A DNA stretch of 64,000 nucleotides from Meconema thalassinum (lineage: Eukaryota; Arthropoda; Insecta; Orthoptera; Tettigoniidae), in the NCBI GenBank assembly GCA_946902985.2, contig OX336393.1:47693131-47757130 (forward strand). Reading direction: 5' to 3'. Below are positions 22,331 to 33,570 of this stretch, piece by piece (positions within the stretch are counted from its first letter, which is position 1; each line of letters begins with the position of its first letter). Both the position numbers and the translations under genes were made by a program. The notes under the pieces were generated by a model. That model was not told the origin of the DNA. It saw only the letters and a list, made by a program, of their open reading frames with translations, and ran no database searches.

Positions 22331-23363
22331 CAGGGGTGCCCAACCTTTTTTAACTAAGGGGCACATTATAAATATTTGGGGGAACTTGCGGGACAATAAC
22401 ACTCCGGGTGGTTTGGGGGATGTGGATTTTAAAAAAATACATGCAATATGGTGAGTTTTGTGGCTGTCTGAGTTTTTTTTAGTATTGTTACCGTTTTCTA
22501 TATTTATTTATAGTGGATAAAAAAACACTGAAAATTAAATATTTTTAATGAAATCCTTTAAACTAGAAGACGACACAACGATGAACTCTATCTACATGTG
22601 GAGAAAATAACGGACACCATTCACAAAAAAGGCTCTCTTTTATGGCCATTTAACACGAATGAACTCCGGACGATTGTCCAATCGAATCTGTACCTACTTT
22701 GTGGGAAAGAAAACCAAAGGGATCTAGTTTACAGAGGTGGAAAAAGACCTACAAGAACTGGGGATATCACATGAGGACATCTTGGAACGTGACTCTTTCA
22801 AGAAGAAACTTGGGGAGATACAGAGTTTTCAGCCAAAACCTATATTGAAAACCGGCAATAAGTGGACCGAAGAACGAAGGGAAGCTCACCGAAGAAGAAT
22901 GCGAGAATACTGGGCCAATGTGAAAGAACTAGGGAAAAGTCAGTTGAAATAACGTGGTCCATGGACGACCGAAACGATAAAAAAAAACCTTTAAACTAGG
23001 AGTATGATGATATTCAAAGCACTCATACAGCATGAATGACAAAGAGTGAATATTTCTGGTCTTTTGACACAATTATTAATCAAATTATGAAATAAAGTTC
23101 ATTATAATTTAGTTATGTGCGATGACTGGAAAAGCTTTGTACCGGTACTTAAAGTTTCTCTCCACTTAGGATCGAGCTTAGTTGTACCAATCATTAATAA
23201 GGATTTTAAATGTTCATCAGTGAGTCAATGACCTTGGGTAGGGGTGCGCGCGCACTGCTTTGTCCAGTTGACTTTAGATGTTTCAAAGTTTTGGCAACAC
23301 GGCGCGACGCGGAGTGGCGTGACGGACAAAATAGTCTCGTGGGTCGTAGGTTGGCCAGTCCTG
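22331..23363. mobile_element. Inner hAT, non-autonomous, with LINE insertion
   Basis: The left end CAGGGGTGCCCAACCT (22331-22346) is a classic hAT tip. The inverted right end reads CAGGACTGGCCAACCT (to 23363). CCTTAGAA (22323-22330) and CCTTAGAT (23364-23371) match at 7 of 8, the hAT duplication length. Apart from the LINE at 22567-22987 no reading frame is evident. Confidence 0.8.
22567..22987 (+). pseudogene. 5'-truncated LINE 3' end
   Basis: A LINE fragment flanked by the 12-bp repeat CCTTTAAACTAG at 22555-22566 and 22988-22999, with an A-tail just before the right repeat. The frame 22737-22952 ends a LINE polyprotein: EKDLQELGIS, then KTGNKWTEERREAHRRRMRE. It matches the C-terminus of the LINE at 60184-60666 closely in order and spacing, and the same family seems to be present at 43510-44160. 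Confidence 0.8.
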
Positions 23364-23371
23364 CCTTAGAT

Positions 23372-23912
23372 GACTGCTGCCCACATTTTCGACCCTTGCC
23401 AATTCCAGTAATTTGCTTCTCTATTTCCCTAATGCACCCATGTCTCCTGTGTTACCGTAGTAATTCAAGACAGGAATTCCCCGGTCATGAAGTATAGCTG
23501 GAGGGCAGAAGTCAACAGTCTCATTAAGCCTCCAATAGTCCTTAGCTTGGCAGGAAATTCTTGCTGGAAATTACAGTGGTCTGCAAAACTTGTGAGTATT
23601 GACAGAGTGTTATAAAAGATTTTGAAGTGACCTTTTCTTTTGCTCTTTGGAATGAAATTTAAAAACAGCACATACATGATTTCGTATCGCGCATGCGCAG
23701 TAAGTATTGTAGCACTCGGAAACTGAGGCAACCACGGCCTTTTAAGCGGGAACATTTGTACTGTAGACAGGATTATGGATTTATTCAAGCAGCTGGACGT
23801 TTCAACTACTTGTTTATTTCGAGTAACTTCGGGATATAAATATGATACAAATTTAAGAACATATTTTTAAACTTAATCACATATTCTCCACTTTTAAGCA
23901 CATAAATAAAAC
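23372..23912. other. Residual interior of the outer hAT
   Basis: No recognised protein. The minus-strand frame 23465-23788 (107 codons) has no family resemblance I can name. Confidence 0.35.
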
Positions 23913-25221
23913 AAGAAGTTCCGTTAAGAACTATACAGCCTACTTTTCATGCCAATGATTATTCTACAGAATATGAACCTATCTAGAATAATGACGAAAT
24001 TAAGTTGGTAATATCGAAATTTCTAATTAGTTCAAAATATACCTTGTATAATGTAGCCTAATAGAGCACTACAGTTGGCAGCCCTGGTGACTGAATATAT
24101 TCTTAGTTCCATCTCTTAAGGTACAGAATACAAAATTTGGTTGAAGTCCAATGGACGTTACTTGCAGTTAGACTCTGGATCTATCAGCACGCGTAAAAGC
24201 ATGTTGCCAACAATACCATGCGTGTGCTGGTCAGAAATAATCTGAAATATTATGATATCTTGTTGTGCCAATTTTGGATGAAATCCATTTGTTAGTATAG
24301 AAGTTACATGTATTTTAAAATTGGACATATCAGCAGGCATAGAATCATGTTGGCAGCACTGCCTTGTATTAATTACTCCAAATTAATCTAGAATGTCAGG
24401 TGCTATACGTGTGCAAAGTATAGAGCTTTTGGCTTGCATACTTTCTGATATATTGATATCAGGGTAAAAAATATAGACAGCATTTATTAACAGTTGGCAG
24501 CCCTGATTGCACTGAAGAATACTTATAGTCATATCTGATATGTTACACATAGCACATGCGAAATTTGGATGAAATCCTACTGATAGTATAGGAGTTACAT
24601 GTATTTAAAAATTGGCCCTATCAGCAGGCTTAGAATCATGTTGGTAGAACTGACGTATATAAGTTACTCCAAAATTAATCAAACATGTCAGGTACTATAC
24701 GTGTGCATAGTTTAAAGCTGTCGGCTTGCACACATTCTGATATATTGGTATTTGGATAAAAAAATAGAGAGTGCAATTATTAACAGTTGGCAGCCCTGGT
24801 GGCTCTTAAGAATACGCTCAGTCATATCTGTTTATGTACAGATATTACATACAAAATTTGGTTGAAATCCAGTTGATAGTGTAGAAGTTATATGCATTTA
24901 AACATTGGACATATCAGAAGGCTTAAAATTATTTTGGCAACACTGTCATGGTTGGCCTCCTGGAAATTAAACTGAAATAGTATTATCTACATGTGTGCGA
25001 ATTTTGGAATAGCTCCTATGCATACCTTGCAGGATATCCAACATGGAGCTCAAATTTCTAGTGCGTTTTTTCAGCAGTTGGTAGCACTGACATCATTTTC
25101 AAATATGGACGTGAGCTATTCCGGTGCACATCTTTACTCATACTAAATTTGGTTTTGATTGCTGCAGCCGTTTAGGAGTTGATAGGGGGGACACACACAC
25201 AGCCAGACAGACAGACAGAAG

Positions 25222-25253
<32 letters not shown>

Positions 25254-25320
25254 CACATTTGCCCGATCTCATAAGACTACTTTTTCCTCATTTTTGCAAA
25301 ATGTGAAAAGTAGGCTAAAA
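23913..25320 (+). repeat. Hairpin/microsatellite element, family A, copy 1
   Basis: The left end AAGAAGTTCCGTTAAGAACT folds into a short hairpin (AGTTC/GAACT, 23917-23932), followed by CAGCCTACTTTTCATGCC. The interior repeats degenerately: CAGTTGGCAGCCCTG or variants at 24072, 24491, 24784 and 25075 (steps 419, 293, 291). The right end has a GACA microsatellite (25203-25254) and a hairpin (CTACTTTTTCC.../GTGAAAAGTAG) ending GGCTAAAA. Full copies lie at 40404-41860 (inverted) and 61851-63270. No protein is encoded. The layout recalls Helentron/HINE elements. Confidence 0.75.
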
Positions 25321-25325
25321 ACATA

Positions 25326-25997
25326 CGAGGTCTGTTTTTTAAGTAAGGGCCGTTTTTTTAAGCCTGTAGTTAGTGCGCATGCCGCAACAAGCGTGCTCGC
25401 TACCTCCCGGCATCCTTTGCAAACAAGCAGACGTCAGTTGCAGCTGTGTAGCTAACCTGTACGCTGAACTGTGCATCTTTACAATGTTCTAGATTATTGA
25501 TTCGCCCGCCGCGTGTGAGGTACGATTTGTGATACGTTTTTTTTTTTTTTGAGTGCAAGAAACTTGTCGGCTGCAGACATTCATCGTCAGCTTTGTGAGG
25601 TGTATGGTGATAATTCAATGACGGAAGGTAAAGTGCGAAAATGGGTACGCGAGTTCTAAACTGGCCGTGAAAATTTTCATGAAGATGAACGCTCAGGTCT
25701 CTGATCACAGATGACTTGGTGACTGCAATTGACACGAAAATTCACGAGGACCGAAGATTCATGATAACCACTCTGTCAATGGATTTTCCTCAAGTGTGAA
25801 TTCTTGGTTGTCAGAGCAGGTGGCAAAATTTTATGCAGAGGGATTTCAGAACTTAGTTTTAAGGTATGGCAAGTGCCTAAATAAACAAGGCAACTATGTA
25901 GATAAACAGAGGGAGGTATGTAAAACCAAAAATAAATGTGGTTTCAAAATAAAATGTTGGTTTTTTTAAATGGCCCTTACTTAAGAAACAGCCCTCG
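25326..25997 (+). mobile_element. Core-deleted mariner derivative, 672 bp
   Basis: Inverted ends of about 35 bp (start CGAGGTCTGTTTTTTAAGTA; inverted right end CGAGGGCTGTTTCTTAAGTA) are flanked by TA at 25324-25325 and 25998-25999. The interior keeps remnants of the helix-turn-helix N-terminus around 25555-25790 (for example MTEGKVRKWVREF with frameshifts, and ITDDLVTAIDTKIHEDRRF) and then jumps to a C-terminal remnant near 25805-25910 (SEQVAKFYAEGFQNLVLRYG). The catalytic DDD core is absent, so this is an internal-deletion derivative dependent on another mariner. Confidence 0.8.
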
Positions 25998-26103
25998 TAT
26001 ATATGAAAAATTTAGCACATAATTATCCGGGCCCTGCTTATAAGCAAATACAAAATTCTAATATTAACCTTGTTTTTATAAACCATGTGACTCCTATTTA
26101 GGT

Positions 26104-27898
26104 TAAACGTTTAAATTGTACGCCAAATCAATACATAAACAAATATATATTTTATATATTAGTACATGTTTCGACCCACAGTGGGGTCATCCTCAGCCTA
26201 AAAGGAAAATAAATTAAGAATTGAAAACTAAAATGGCATATGTGCCTTAAATCTAAATTAAAATGAAAAATTAATGATAATAATTGTAATAAATAAAATA
26301 TAGTAATAAAAATGGATATCCTTACAAAGTAGTATTAATTAAATAAATATAAGATTGGTCTTTTAACAAAAATTTTTAAAAATAGTTAGAAAATAAGAAC
26401 TATTAACGGTGAGTGTAAAAACGTTAAGCTTTAAAAAATTTATCAAAATTTACACAAAATAATTTATAAAATCAATAATATAATTCAGCTCGGCGCTTGA
26501 GTTATATAAGTTGAATCCTCTTCAATACGGAGATTATTAACGATTTTTAAAAGGTGCCAACCAGTCTTACGATGACATGAAATAACCTCGTTGTATGGGA
26601 TGGAGAAATTTGGAAATTCGTACAAGAATTTGAGTTGAAATGCCCAATATGGATAAGTGGCAATTCTAATAAATGTCCAAACGTTTAGAAGAGAAACTGG
26701 GATTCTTGAAATGGAATTACGGTATCAGAAGTTCCTCTTTAAATTTGCCAAACAGTGTTAGGTTATGTATATGCTGATTTAACGCAACCGTCGTGTTGAA
26801 AATTCTCCCGTAGTACCGTATGTACTGCATACATTAAGTATTTATCAGATCAATGACCCCATTGAGGGTCGAAACATGTACTAATATATAAAATATATAT
26901 TTGTTTATGTATTGATTTGGCGTATAATTTAAACGTTTAATTCTAACATCAATCATCATCATCATCATCTTGCACAGTTTCCAGCCACTGGCCGGGTCTG
27001 TTTGGAACACAAGCCTCTCCAACGTCTTCTGTCTTCCCACCATCTCTCAGCCTCCACCCTTGTCCAGTCTTCTCCTCTCTTCTTCACGCTTTCTTCCACC
27101 CCCTTCAGCCACCTGTCTCTCGGTCTTCCCCTCGGTCTCTTTCCTTCCCAGTTCGTCTCGTGTACTCTCCTGGGCATCCTCTTCTCCTCCATTCGTTTTA
27201 CATGTCCATACCATCTAAGTCTAGACTTCTCTATACCATCCTGTAATGGTTCCTCCTTCATTAATTCTCTGGTCCTCTCATTTCTTATTCTGTCCATCTT
27301 TGTAGCTCCAATACTGCTTCTCAAGAACCTCATCTCACTGGCCTGTATTTTGCTCTTCTCCCTTCCTTTCATAACCCAGGTCTCCGAGGCATACGTCAGG
27401 ATAGGGACATAGTACATCCGATATATGATCTTTTTGCTGTTCTGAGGGACATCCTTGCTGCATAACATGCTTCTCACACTCCTCCGAAATGCTTCTGCCT
27501 GCCTCCCCCGCTCATTTATTTCTCTATCGTTTCTTCCATTATCTTGTATCAGGCTTCCCAGATACTTGAAACTCTCCACTTTCTTCAGCTTTTTCCCACC
27601 AATTGTTATTCCCGTTGTGGTTCTTTCCTTCTTCATTGTTGTGATCACCATCTCACTCTTATTTATGCTAAATTTCATCCCATATCCTTGTATTATTCCT
27701 TCCCACACGTCCAACTGTTCCTGTACCTCCTCCTCTTTGTTTCCCCAAATCATCAAATCATCTGCAAACACCATTGCTTTCATCCTTCCTTCCCCAATTA
27801 CTTGTGCCACTTGGGTCATTATGTCATCCATCACCACAATGAAAAACATCAATACGGATATTTAAAAACATTTGTTTTCAATGGCAAATGTGTTTGCA
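26104..27898. mobile_element. Inverted-arm, possibly Penelope-like, element split by a LINE
   Basis: Arms of about 88 bp at 26104-26192 and 26852-26939 are inverted copies (TAAACGTTTAAATTGTACGC...). A 12-bp direct repeat TCCTATTTAGGT at 26092-26103 and 27899-27910 frames the whole unit, with the LINE at 26954-27844 inside. Each arm contains a stem flanked by GAAAC; in the left arm, on the minus strand, CTGAGGA-T-stem-GAAAC (26168-26196) resembles a hammerhead core. Inverted terminal arms, hammerhead-like motifs and variable duplications are known for Penelope-like elements; no reverse transcriptase or GIY-YIG frame is present. Confidence 0.5.
26954..27844 (-). CDS. 5'-truncated LINE reverse transcriptase C-terminal part
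   Basis: An uninterrupted minus-strand frame of 295 codons (26965-27852) covers the reverse-transcriptase palm and downstream region of a non-LTR retrotransposon. The catalytic box AMVFADDLMIWG lies at residues 27-38; FKYLGSLIQDNG and YVPILTYASETWVMK follow, then a C-terminal part with RLRWYGHVKRMEEKRMPRR. The insertion is bounded by the 9-bp repeat AACATCAAT at 26945-26953 and 27845-27853, with an ATG-repeat tail (ATC on the plus strand) at 26954. Since the first codons lie in the flank, there is no native start; endonuclease and N-terminal polymerase are missing. The open frame suggests a fairly young, dead-on-arrival copy. It is inserted in the inverted-arm element. Confidence 0.85.
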
Positions 27899-27910
27899 TC
27901 CTATTTAGGT

Positions 27911-29264
27911 GGTGTGCGATATATTGTACGCTACGCGAAGATTCATTTTTGAAATCCCACATGTGTTTGCTGGGAAACAAATCCCGGGCAGCCTAGTTGA
28001 GAAGCAAGCATCTAGACTTCTTATATATACTTGACTTGAGAATAATTCTTGGTTTTGTTCAAGTTACAGTCGCCTCAGGCACGGTCAGAACGTTTAATAC
28101 ATTTCCAGATAATGTCGATCATTCATTTTGTGCTTGTCCATTTCAGGCAGGTCTCAAGAGACCGCGTCCTCGGAGAGAAATGTTGGACGTGCGACCGGCT
28201 CAATCGTGACCAACAGATAAACGAGTTAAGCGCCCAATAGACATTTCCCCTTGAACTAGTTCGACATTGTCATCGAATTGAATTATCAAATATTAGATGA
28301 GATTTGACAAGGTCTCACGCAGATAATTATTGGTAACTCGAGTTCCTCGATAGAAACGTGACAATGGTAAGTCTAGTCTATCAGGAATTCTCAACCACTG
28401 TGACAGACGTCATCGTGTATCCTACCCGGCAGCTTTGGATGTCATACAGATTGCAATGTTACAGAGGTGCATTTAATAATAATGACTGTACCAAACGGAA
28501 TGCCCGTTAATTTGTTTAATCATGCATGTTAACAAACTAGAATGCTATTAACGAAGTTGATAATACTGGAAATAGAAGCCAGAAAATAGAGAATTTAATT
28601 TAACAGCTATAATGTAATTAAACAGACATTTTATTGTAAATTTGATACCCGTCCCGGCAAGCACAGGAGCCCTATATTTGGTTACTTTCTCAGCTTGATG
28701 GGTGTTTTATGTTGCAATTAGTAACACAATTTAACAAATTCTATCTTAAATGACTTACAGAAGCAACAACACATCTACTCGTAAGTTTTCGCGTGAATAC
28801 TTTCTCTGACCTTGGCCGCCTGATTCTGGGAGAGGCTCATTAGCTAGAAAAGTTTTGTAACTGACATTGGATATTGCACTACGCTGCATAGACTGTTAAA
28901 TATTTATCCATTCCTTATCAATATATTGTTTATAATAAGGCGTTGAGCAGAAGATCCGTGACATATATACCGTAGTTCACTGTAAGTGTTTTATGTTGAA
29001 ATTAGTTGCAAATGTTTAACACATTGTAACTTAAGGGACCCCGCCACCGCTATCATAATTATGTTGATGTAGCCATATTCAGGGTCACTTTTCTCCTAAT
29101 TTTACATGCATTATTAAGGTTTCTTCCTGTTATACTGAACCTATTGAATATAAGATACTGTACATGTCTTGGATAGAAATGTTAGATTTCTCTCCCAACT
29201 TTTCAAATGTCTAGAGTATTACAACGAGAAGTTCATCCTCTTAAGAAGCCACTTGTTTCAACAA
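27911..29264. other. Anonymous region
   Basis: No recognised gene or repeat. Short overlapping frames at 27997-28240 have no family resemblance. Confidence 0.45.
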
Positions 29265-29828
29265 CTAGCAGTAGTGCCCGGCTTCGCCAGGTGGATTTAT
29301 TTGTTTTACAGAACTGGAGCGCTCAAGGATAAGGATCGGAATAAATGAAAGTAAATTTGGAAGCAACAACTCTTATTGCAGCTGATAACCTCAGTATACT
29401 GCACCAACACCATCGCCCTTATACAGAGGCATACTATTGTCATGATGATAACTGTTTTAAGGGGCCTAAGGAATATTTTTGCACTAATTACTCCCCGTGA
29501 CTGCAATTTATAAGCAGCTCGCAATTCTGCAACAGAACACTGGTAGGGGCGACGTGATACAACCCGCATTACATGCCAACAATAGACTTCAGTATTATTG
29601 AAGCCGTTCTGGAGCGCTTGTTCTTCCGACTTACTGAACAAAAATCAATATTTAAGGTTACCTGAGAGTTTTGCCTAATGCTGCATAGCCTAAACTATTC
29701 CTCTTGAATCAGGCAATCATATAGAAAAAGAATTTTTCGAATCCGACTGGTAGGCCTAGTTCCAGAGATTAGCGCGTTTAAACACATAAACAAAAACACA
29801 AACTCTTCAGCTTTATTATATTAATATA

Positions 29829-31162
29829 CAGGGTGCTTCAAAAAAATGTATACACACTTTGAACTTCCATAGAAAATTTATTTACCGTTCTACAAAGTTA
29901 AATTTCAGGAAATTAGAAAGCTGAAAGTCCAATGTAAATGAAACATAAATAACAAATGTTAATACTGTTCAAATTGGCGACCTGCATCATCAATACAATT
30001 CTGAGTACGAGTCACCACTGATTCTGTACATCGTATCAAAACGTCCAATGAGATTTCTCTACACACGGCTAGAATCTCATTCCAAAGAATGTCTAGGTTA
30101 CGTGGTTTACGTTTGTACACCTCATCTTTTACTGTGCCCCATAAGAAGAAATCCAGTGGTGTAAGGTCTGGAGAGCGTGCTGGAAACTCGATTGGCCCCC
30201 TGCGTCCTATCCACTGGCCCGGCAAATTTTGATCCAGGTAAGCTCGTACGTCCCTGTGATAGTGCGGCGGGGCACCATCTTGTTGAAAATAAAAATTATC
30301 ATTACCGTATAATGCACGAATGGCAGGAAATATGGAATCAGCAAGCATTGTTAGGTAAGTTATACCAGTTACAGTGCCTTCAAATCGAAAAGGTCCAATG
30401 AGTCCCCTTGAAGACAAACCGCACCACACATTTACACCAGGCAAATTTACAGCTTTTTCAATTGTAATGTGAGGATTTTCTTCACCCCAGTAAACACAAT
30501 TGTGCATATTGACAGTTCCATTAAGTTTGAATTGGGCTTCATCCGACCAAATGATGCTACCCATAAATCCCGGTTCACGTATCACCATCTCCTGAACCCA
30601 TTCACAAAATTGCAACCTTCGATCTGGATCGTCGTCACTTAGCTGTTGCACCAGCCTTGGAATGTAAACACGATACTTGCCTCTCTTCAGAATGCGTAGC
30701 ACGCTGCTAGCACTTACATCACTTTCACGTGCCCCTTGCCTTGAAGATTTGTTAGGAGAGCGTTGAAACAGTTCCAAGACTGCCGTTGATGACTCATCAC
30801 TTGTAGCTGTTCGAGGTCGACCTGAATGACCTTTATGCACATCACACACAGTTCCATGAACTTCGAATTTGCCTCGTATGCGTGTAATTGTTAATCTTGA
30901 AGGTGGTTCTGTATCATACTCCCTTCTCCACTGTCATTGAACTTCATTTACATTCTCAAACTTCCAGTACCACTTAATAACCTGCTTACGTTCTTCAAAA
31001 CTCAAACGTACGTCCGCCATGTTGATATTACAAATTCCAACTGACAATATAACATAAAGGGACGATTATGCTGTCACCTGGCGAAGAAATATAACATTAG
31101 CCTTGTAGAGCGGGAAAACTACGATAGTTTAAAGTGTGTATACATTTTTTTGAAGCACCCTG
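29829..31162 (-). mobile_element. Tc1/mariner-superfamily transposon, 1334 bp
   Basis: Nearly perfect terminal inverted repeats of about 32 bp (29829-29860 and inverted at 31131-31162; tip CAGGGTGCTTCAAAAAAATG) are flanked by TA at 29827-29828 and 31163-31164. It contains one transposase frame on the minus strand, interrupted once. The intact ends suggest it could still be moved if transposase is supplied. Confidence 0.92.
29959..31020 (-). pseudogene. mariner-like transposase (DD41D-type) with one in-frame stop
   Basis: The frame begins at ATG 31018-31020 (MADVRLSFEERK) and runs 352 sense codons to 29959, broken once by TGA at 30934-30936; downstream 296 codons from 30849 are open. The N-terminal part is a helix-turn-helix DNA-binding region, with GRPRTAT linking to the catalytic domain. 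Catalytic aspartates sit in WSDEAQF, QQDGAPPHY and SPDLTPLDFFLWG; counting residues between the second and the LD aspartate gives 41, which fits the DD41D group and not classic DD34D mariners. The enzyme would cut and paste the element through its terminal repeats at TA sites. I infer the TGA replaced an arginine-type CGA by a C-to-T change, but a gene-level comparison is needed. Confidence 0.88.
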
Positions 31163-31166
31163 TAGA

Positions 31167-31429
31167 TAAAAGATTGAAGTAATTTTCGAAAGAGTTGTTG
31201 TTGGTGAAAAATATATGTTTAGAATATTGCAAAACAATTCTAAAATAAATCATACTAAACACTTTCCATGAATAGATTCATGACTACATTCGCTACTAGG
31301 CCCGGGCCCTTCACGATGCTCGGGCCCAATAGCCACAGCACCGAGTGCCTCTCTCTCTCTCTCTCCACAGGTATGAATATAAACCCCACGAATTTTCTAT
31401 GAAAACTATAATTGCCTCTGCTACTGTGG
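31167..31429. other. Spacer with CT microsatellite
   Basis: Includes a short CT run at about 31349-31366; otherwise nothing recognised. Confidence 0.4.
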
Positions 31430-31850
31430 GGGTTGTGGAACGACGAGCAGATAATGTATGAAGTCCTAGACAACACACACTCAGTCACCTGTACATCATT
31501 GAGCAACAATAGCGCTAAGGGGCGCTGCTGTGACGGTTTGTGAAACGACGAGCAGATAATGTATGAAGTCCTAGACAACACACACTCAGTCACCTGTACA
31601 TCATTGAGCAACAATAGCGCTAAGGGGCGCTGCTGTGACGGTTTGTGAAACGACGAGGATATATCAAGAATCTCCTAGACAACACACACTCAGACACCTG
31701 TACATCATTGAGCAACAATAGCGCTAAGAGGCGCTGTTGTGACGGTTTGTGAAACGACGAGGAGATATCAAGAATCTCCTAGACAACACACACTCAGTCA
31801 CCAGTACATCATTGAGCAACAATAGCGTTATCCCTCTGAAGACATTTTAT
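31430..31850. repeat. Tandem repeat, 105-bp unit, four copies
   Basis: CGACGAG recurs at 31441, 31546, 31651 and 31755 (steps 105, 105, 104). The unit also contains CACTCAGTCACCTGTACATC and GAGCAACAATAGCGCTAAG. Frames across it are repeat artefacts. Confidence 0.92.
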
Positions 31851-32379
31851 GAGAAAGAGGAAGTAATCTGGGCGCTCCGAATAAAGAAGAGAGGGGAAAG
31901 TGTATGTGGCTTCAATTCAAGTGAAAAGCTCGCATAGACCAGGATAAACATCGATTGACAGGGAGAAAATATCAAGAAGGCAGGCGTTGCGTCTTGTCGC
32001 TGGGGATTTGCTCTCACTGACGATATGTAGCAGTTGACTCCACTCGTGTCTGTCTTCCGCTGGAAGCGAATGAGGAAGATGAGATCTCCACTGATATGTT
32101 GAAGACTTTGAACGACCACAGAAGTAACATTACATCTCCAAGGGAACAATGCCGGCTTATCTATTGTACTGTATATAGAGTAAGCATTACCTGAGAGAAA
32201 CGAGCTAAGGGAGATCTTCCTGCGCCTCAGACACTTCAACTCTCCGTACAAAGGGAATAAAGTATTTGCTCGACTGCACGATAGGAGGATATCTTCCTTC
32301 GCGTTGTGTGTTTGTGTCTTCAGTCTTGAAACTGGATTGATGAAGCGCTCCAATTACTATCCACTGTCGACACCGCCGG
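31851..32379. other. Anonymous region with a LINE tail fragment
   Basis: Around 32313-32350 the sequence GTCTTCAGTCTTGAAACTGG resembles, inverted, the 3' tail of the LINE at 17844-18659. Frames in this region are not recognised. Confidence 0.35.
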
Positions 32380-33113
32380 TTCAAGATATTTTCCCCCAGG
32401 GGCACACATCTAGTGGGATGTGGGTTGGCAACCACGGGGCCCCATCTGAGTCCGGCATTTCTTCCACTTACTTGTGCCGGGCTCCTCTGCGTCTTCTTTC
32501 CTATCGGCCTGACTTGGTCAACTCTCGTTCTCTTCCAACCCCGGCGCTATTAGAATATCTGAGGCCTAGGGTGTCTCTTCCTATCCCGCCTTAATTGGCC
32601 CTGATACCCTCCTCCTGCGAGGGGCCAGCCTTCTTTTTCTTTTCCTGTTACCTCCTGCCTTCTGCTCAAGGACCTCAAGGAGGCAGGGTGTATGTAGCCC
32701 CACCACTTCTGGTGCACCCTAGATAATGCTACACCCTCAGGGGCTCACGGCTGGTAAGTTCGGGAGTTGGCGACTACGGGGGATTCCTGAGCTGCGTCCG
32801 GTTTTCCCCCTTTTATCCATTACCTGTGGGGCGGACCCTCTCCTCTTTCATTTTCATATCTGACTTTTATGGCTCTCCTTCCTTCCAAGTCCCTCAATCC
32901 ACATTCTTCGAGGGTTTAGGGCAATTCTTTTCCTCCTGTCCTTTATTTGCCTTATTCTCCTTTTGTTTTCCATTTCTTCTGCTAGTATGTAAGTTAGTAG
33001 TTTTTTAGTTATAGTTTACATTTCATTATGATCTTTACGATCACCCAAACCATTAGGGGCCGATAACCTAGATGTTAGGCCCCTTAAAACAACAATTATC
33101 ATCATCATCACCA
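32380..33113 (+). mobile_element. LINE 3' untranslated end with ATC tail
   Basis: The stretch CCATTAGGGGCCGATAACCTAGATGTTAGGCCCCTTAAAAC (about 33049-33089), ending in ATCATCATCATCA (33099-33111), is a LINE 3' terminus of a kind I recognise from insect genomes. Upstream the pyrimidine-rich text, with TGACTTGGTCAACTCTCG and GAGGCCTAGGGTGTC, fits the same 3' UTR. No polymerase frame is present, so the copy is 5'-truncated. Confidence 0.6.
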
Positions 33114-33570
33114 AGGTATTCTTTTGGCACATTCGAGATCACTGTTTGGCGCCCCTCTCTTAAAAACGCATTCGTCTTTAATTAATAGGATGTAATAATT
33201 TTATTGTTTATTACAAATTAAAATACATAGGCTAATTGAGTTTTGTATTTACATTGAATGTAAAATTGACCGATAGAATAACAAACACTGTACCGTATGA
33301 TAAAAGACGTCTTATGAACAAAAACACACTTTTCTCGTCTTCAGCTTGGCAAAGTCTTCCAAAATTGAACCTGTATTAATAGTGTTTACCTTGATACTTC
33401 ATGGCAATTAAAAGTTATAAAATATTTATTTGCTGGAGAGAGAGAGTTTTTTAATTAGATGAATTTTCTATTGCCTACTAAAAGCTATTAGAAATACAAT
33501 GTTCCTATTTGAAACTGAAAATCAAAATTCCATATAAAATGTTACTACAAGCTTTATAAATATTCCAAAT
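33114..33570. other. Anonymous spacer
   Basis: AT-rich, nothing recognised. Confidence 0.45.

Larger units (their letters stand above)
21209..26036. mobile_element. Composite hAT element with nested insertions
   Basis: The left end TAAGGCCCGGAT (21209-21220) and the inverted right end CAGGGCCCGGAT (26025-26036) match at 10 of 12 positions. Adjacent 8-mers CTTGTAAC (21201-21208) and CTTATAAG (26037-26044) match at 6 of 8, so the duplication is worn. The end motif also closes the hAT remnant at 1712-1723. Inside are SINE-A, a second hAT (22331-23363) with a LINE, a family A element (23913-25320) and a core-deleted mariner (25326-25997). Residual own sequence is AT-rich; I found no transposase frame. 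Confidence 0.55.
29265..31166 (-). mobile_element. Non-autonomous Helitron split by a mariner
   Basis: On the minus strand the 3' end has a hairpin (CCTGGC/GCCGGG around 29276-29290), then CTAG at 29265-29268 and T. The 5' end TCTATATTAATATAATAAAG is reconstituted only when the mariner at 29829-31162 is removed: its last bases GA lie at 31165-31166, beyond the mariner, and the rest at 29811-29828. Helitron sequence proper is about 570 bp with no Rep/helicase frame. Confidence 0.65.

Noticed and set aside
27002..27996. Plus-strand membrane-protein-like frames
   Set aside because: They are the antisense of the LINE polymerase frame; the hydrophobic, Ser-rich look comes from its complement.
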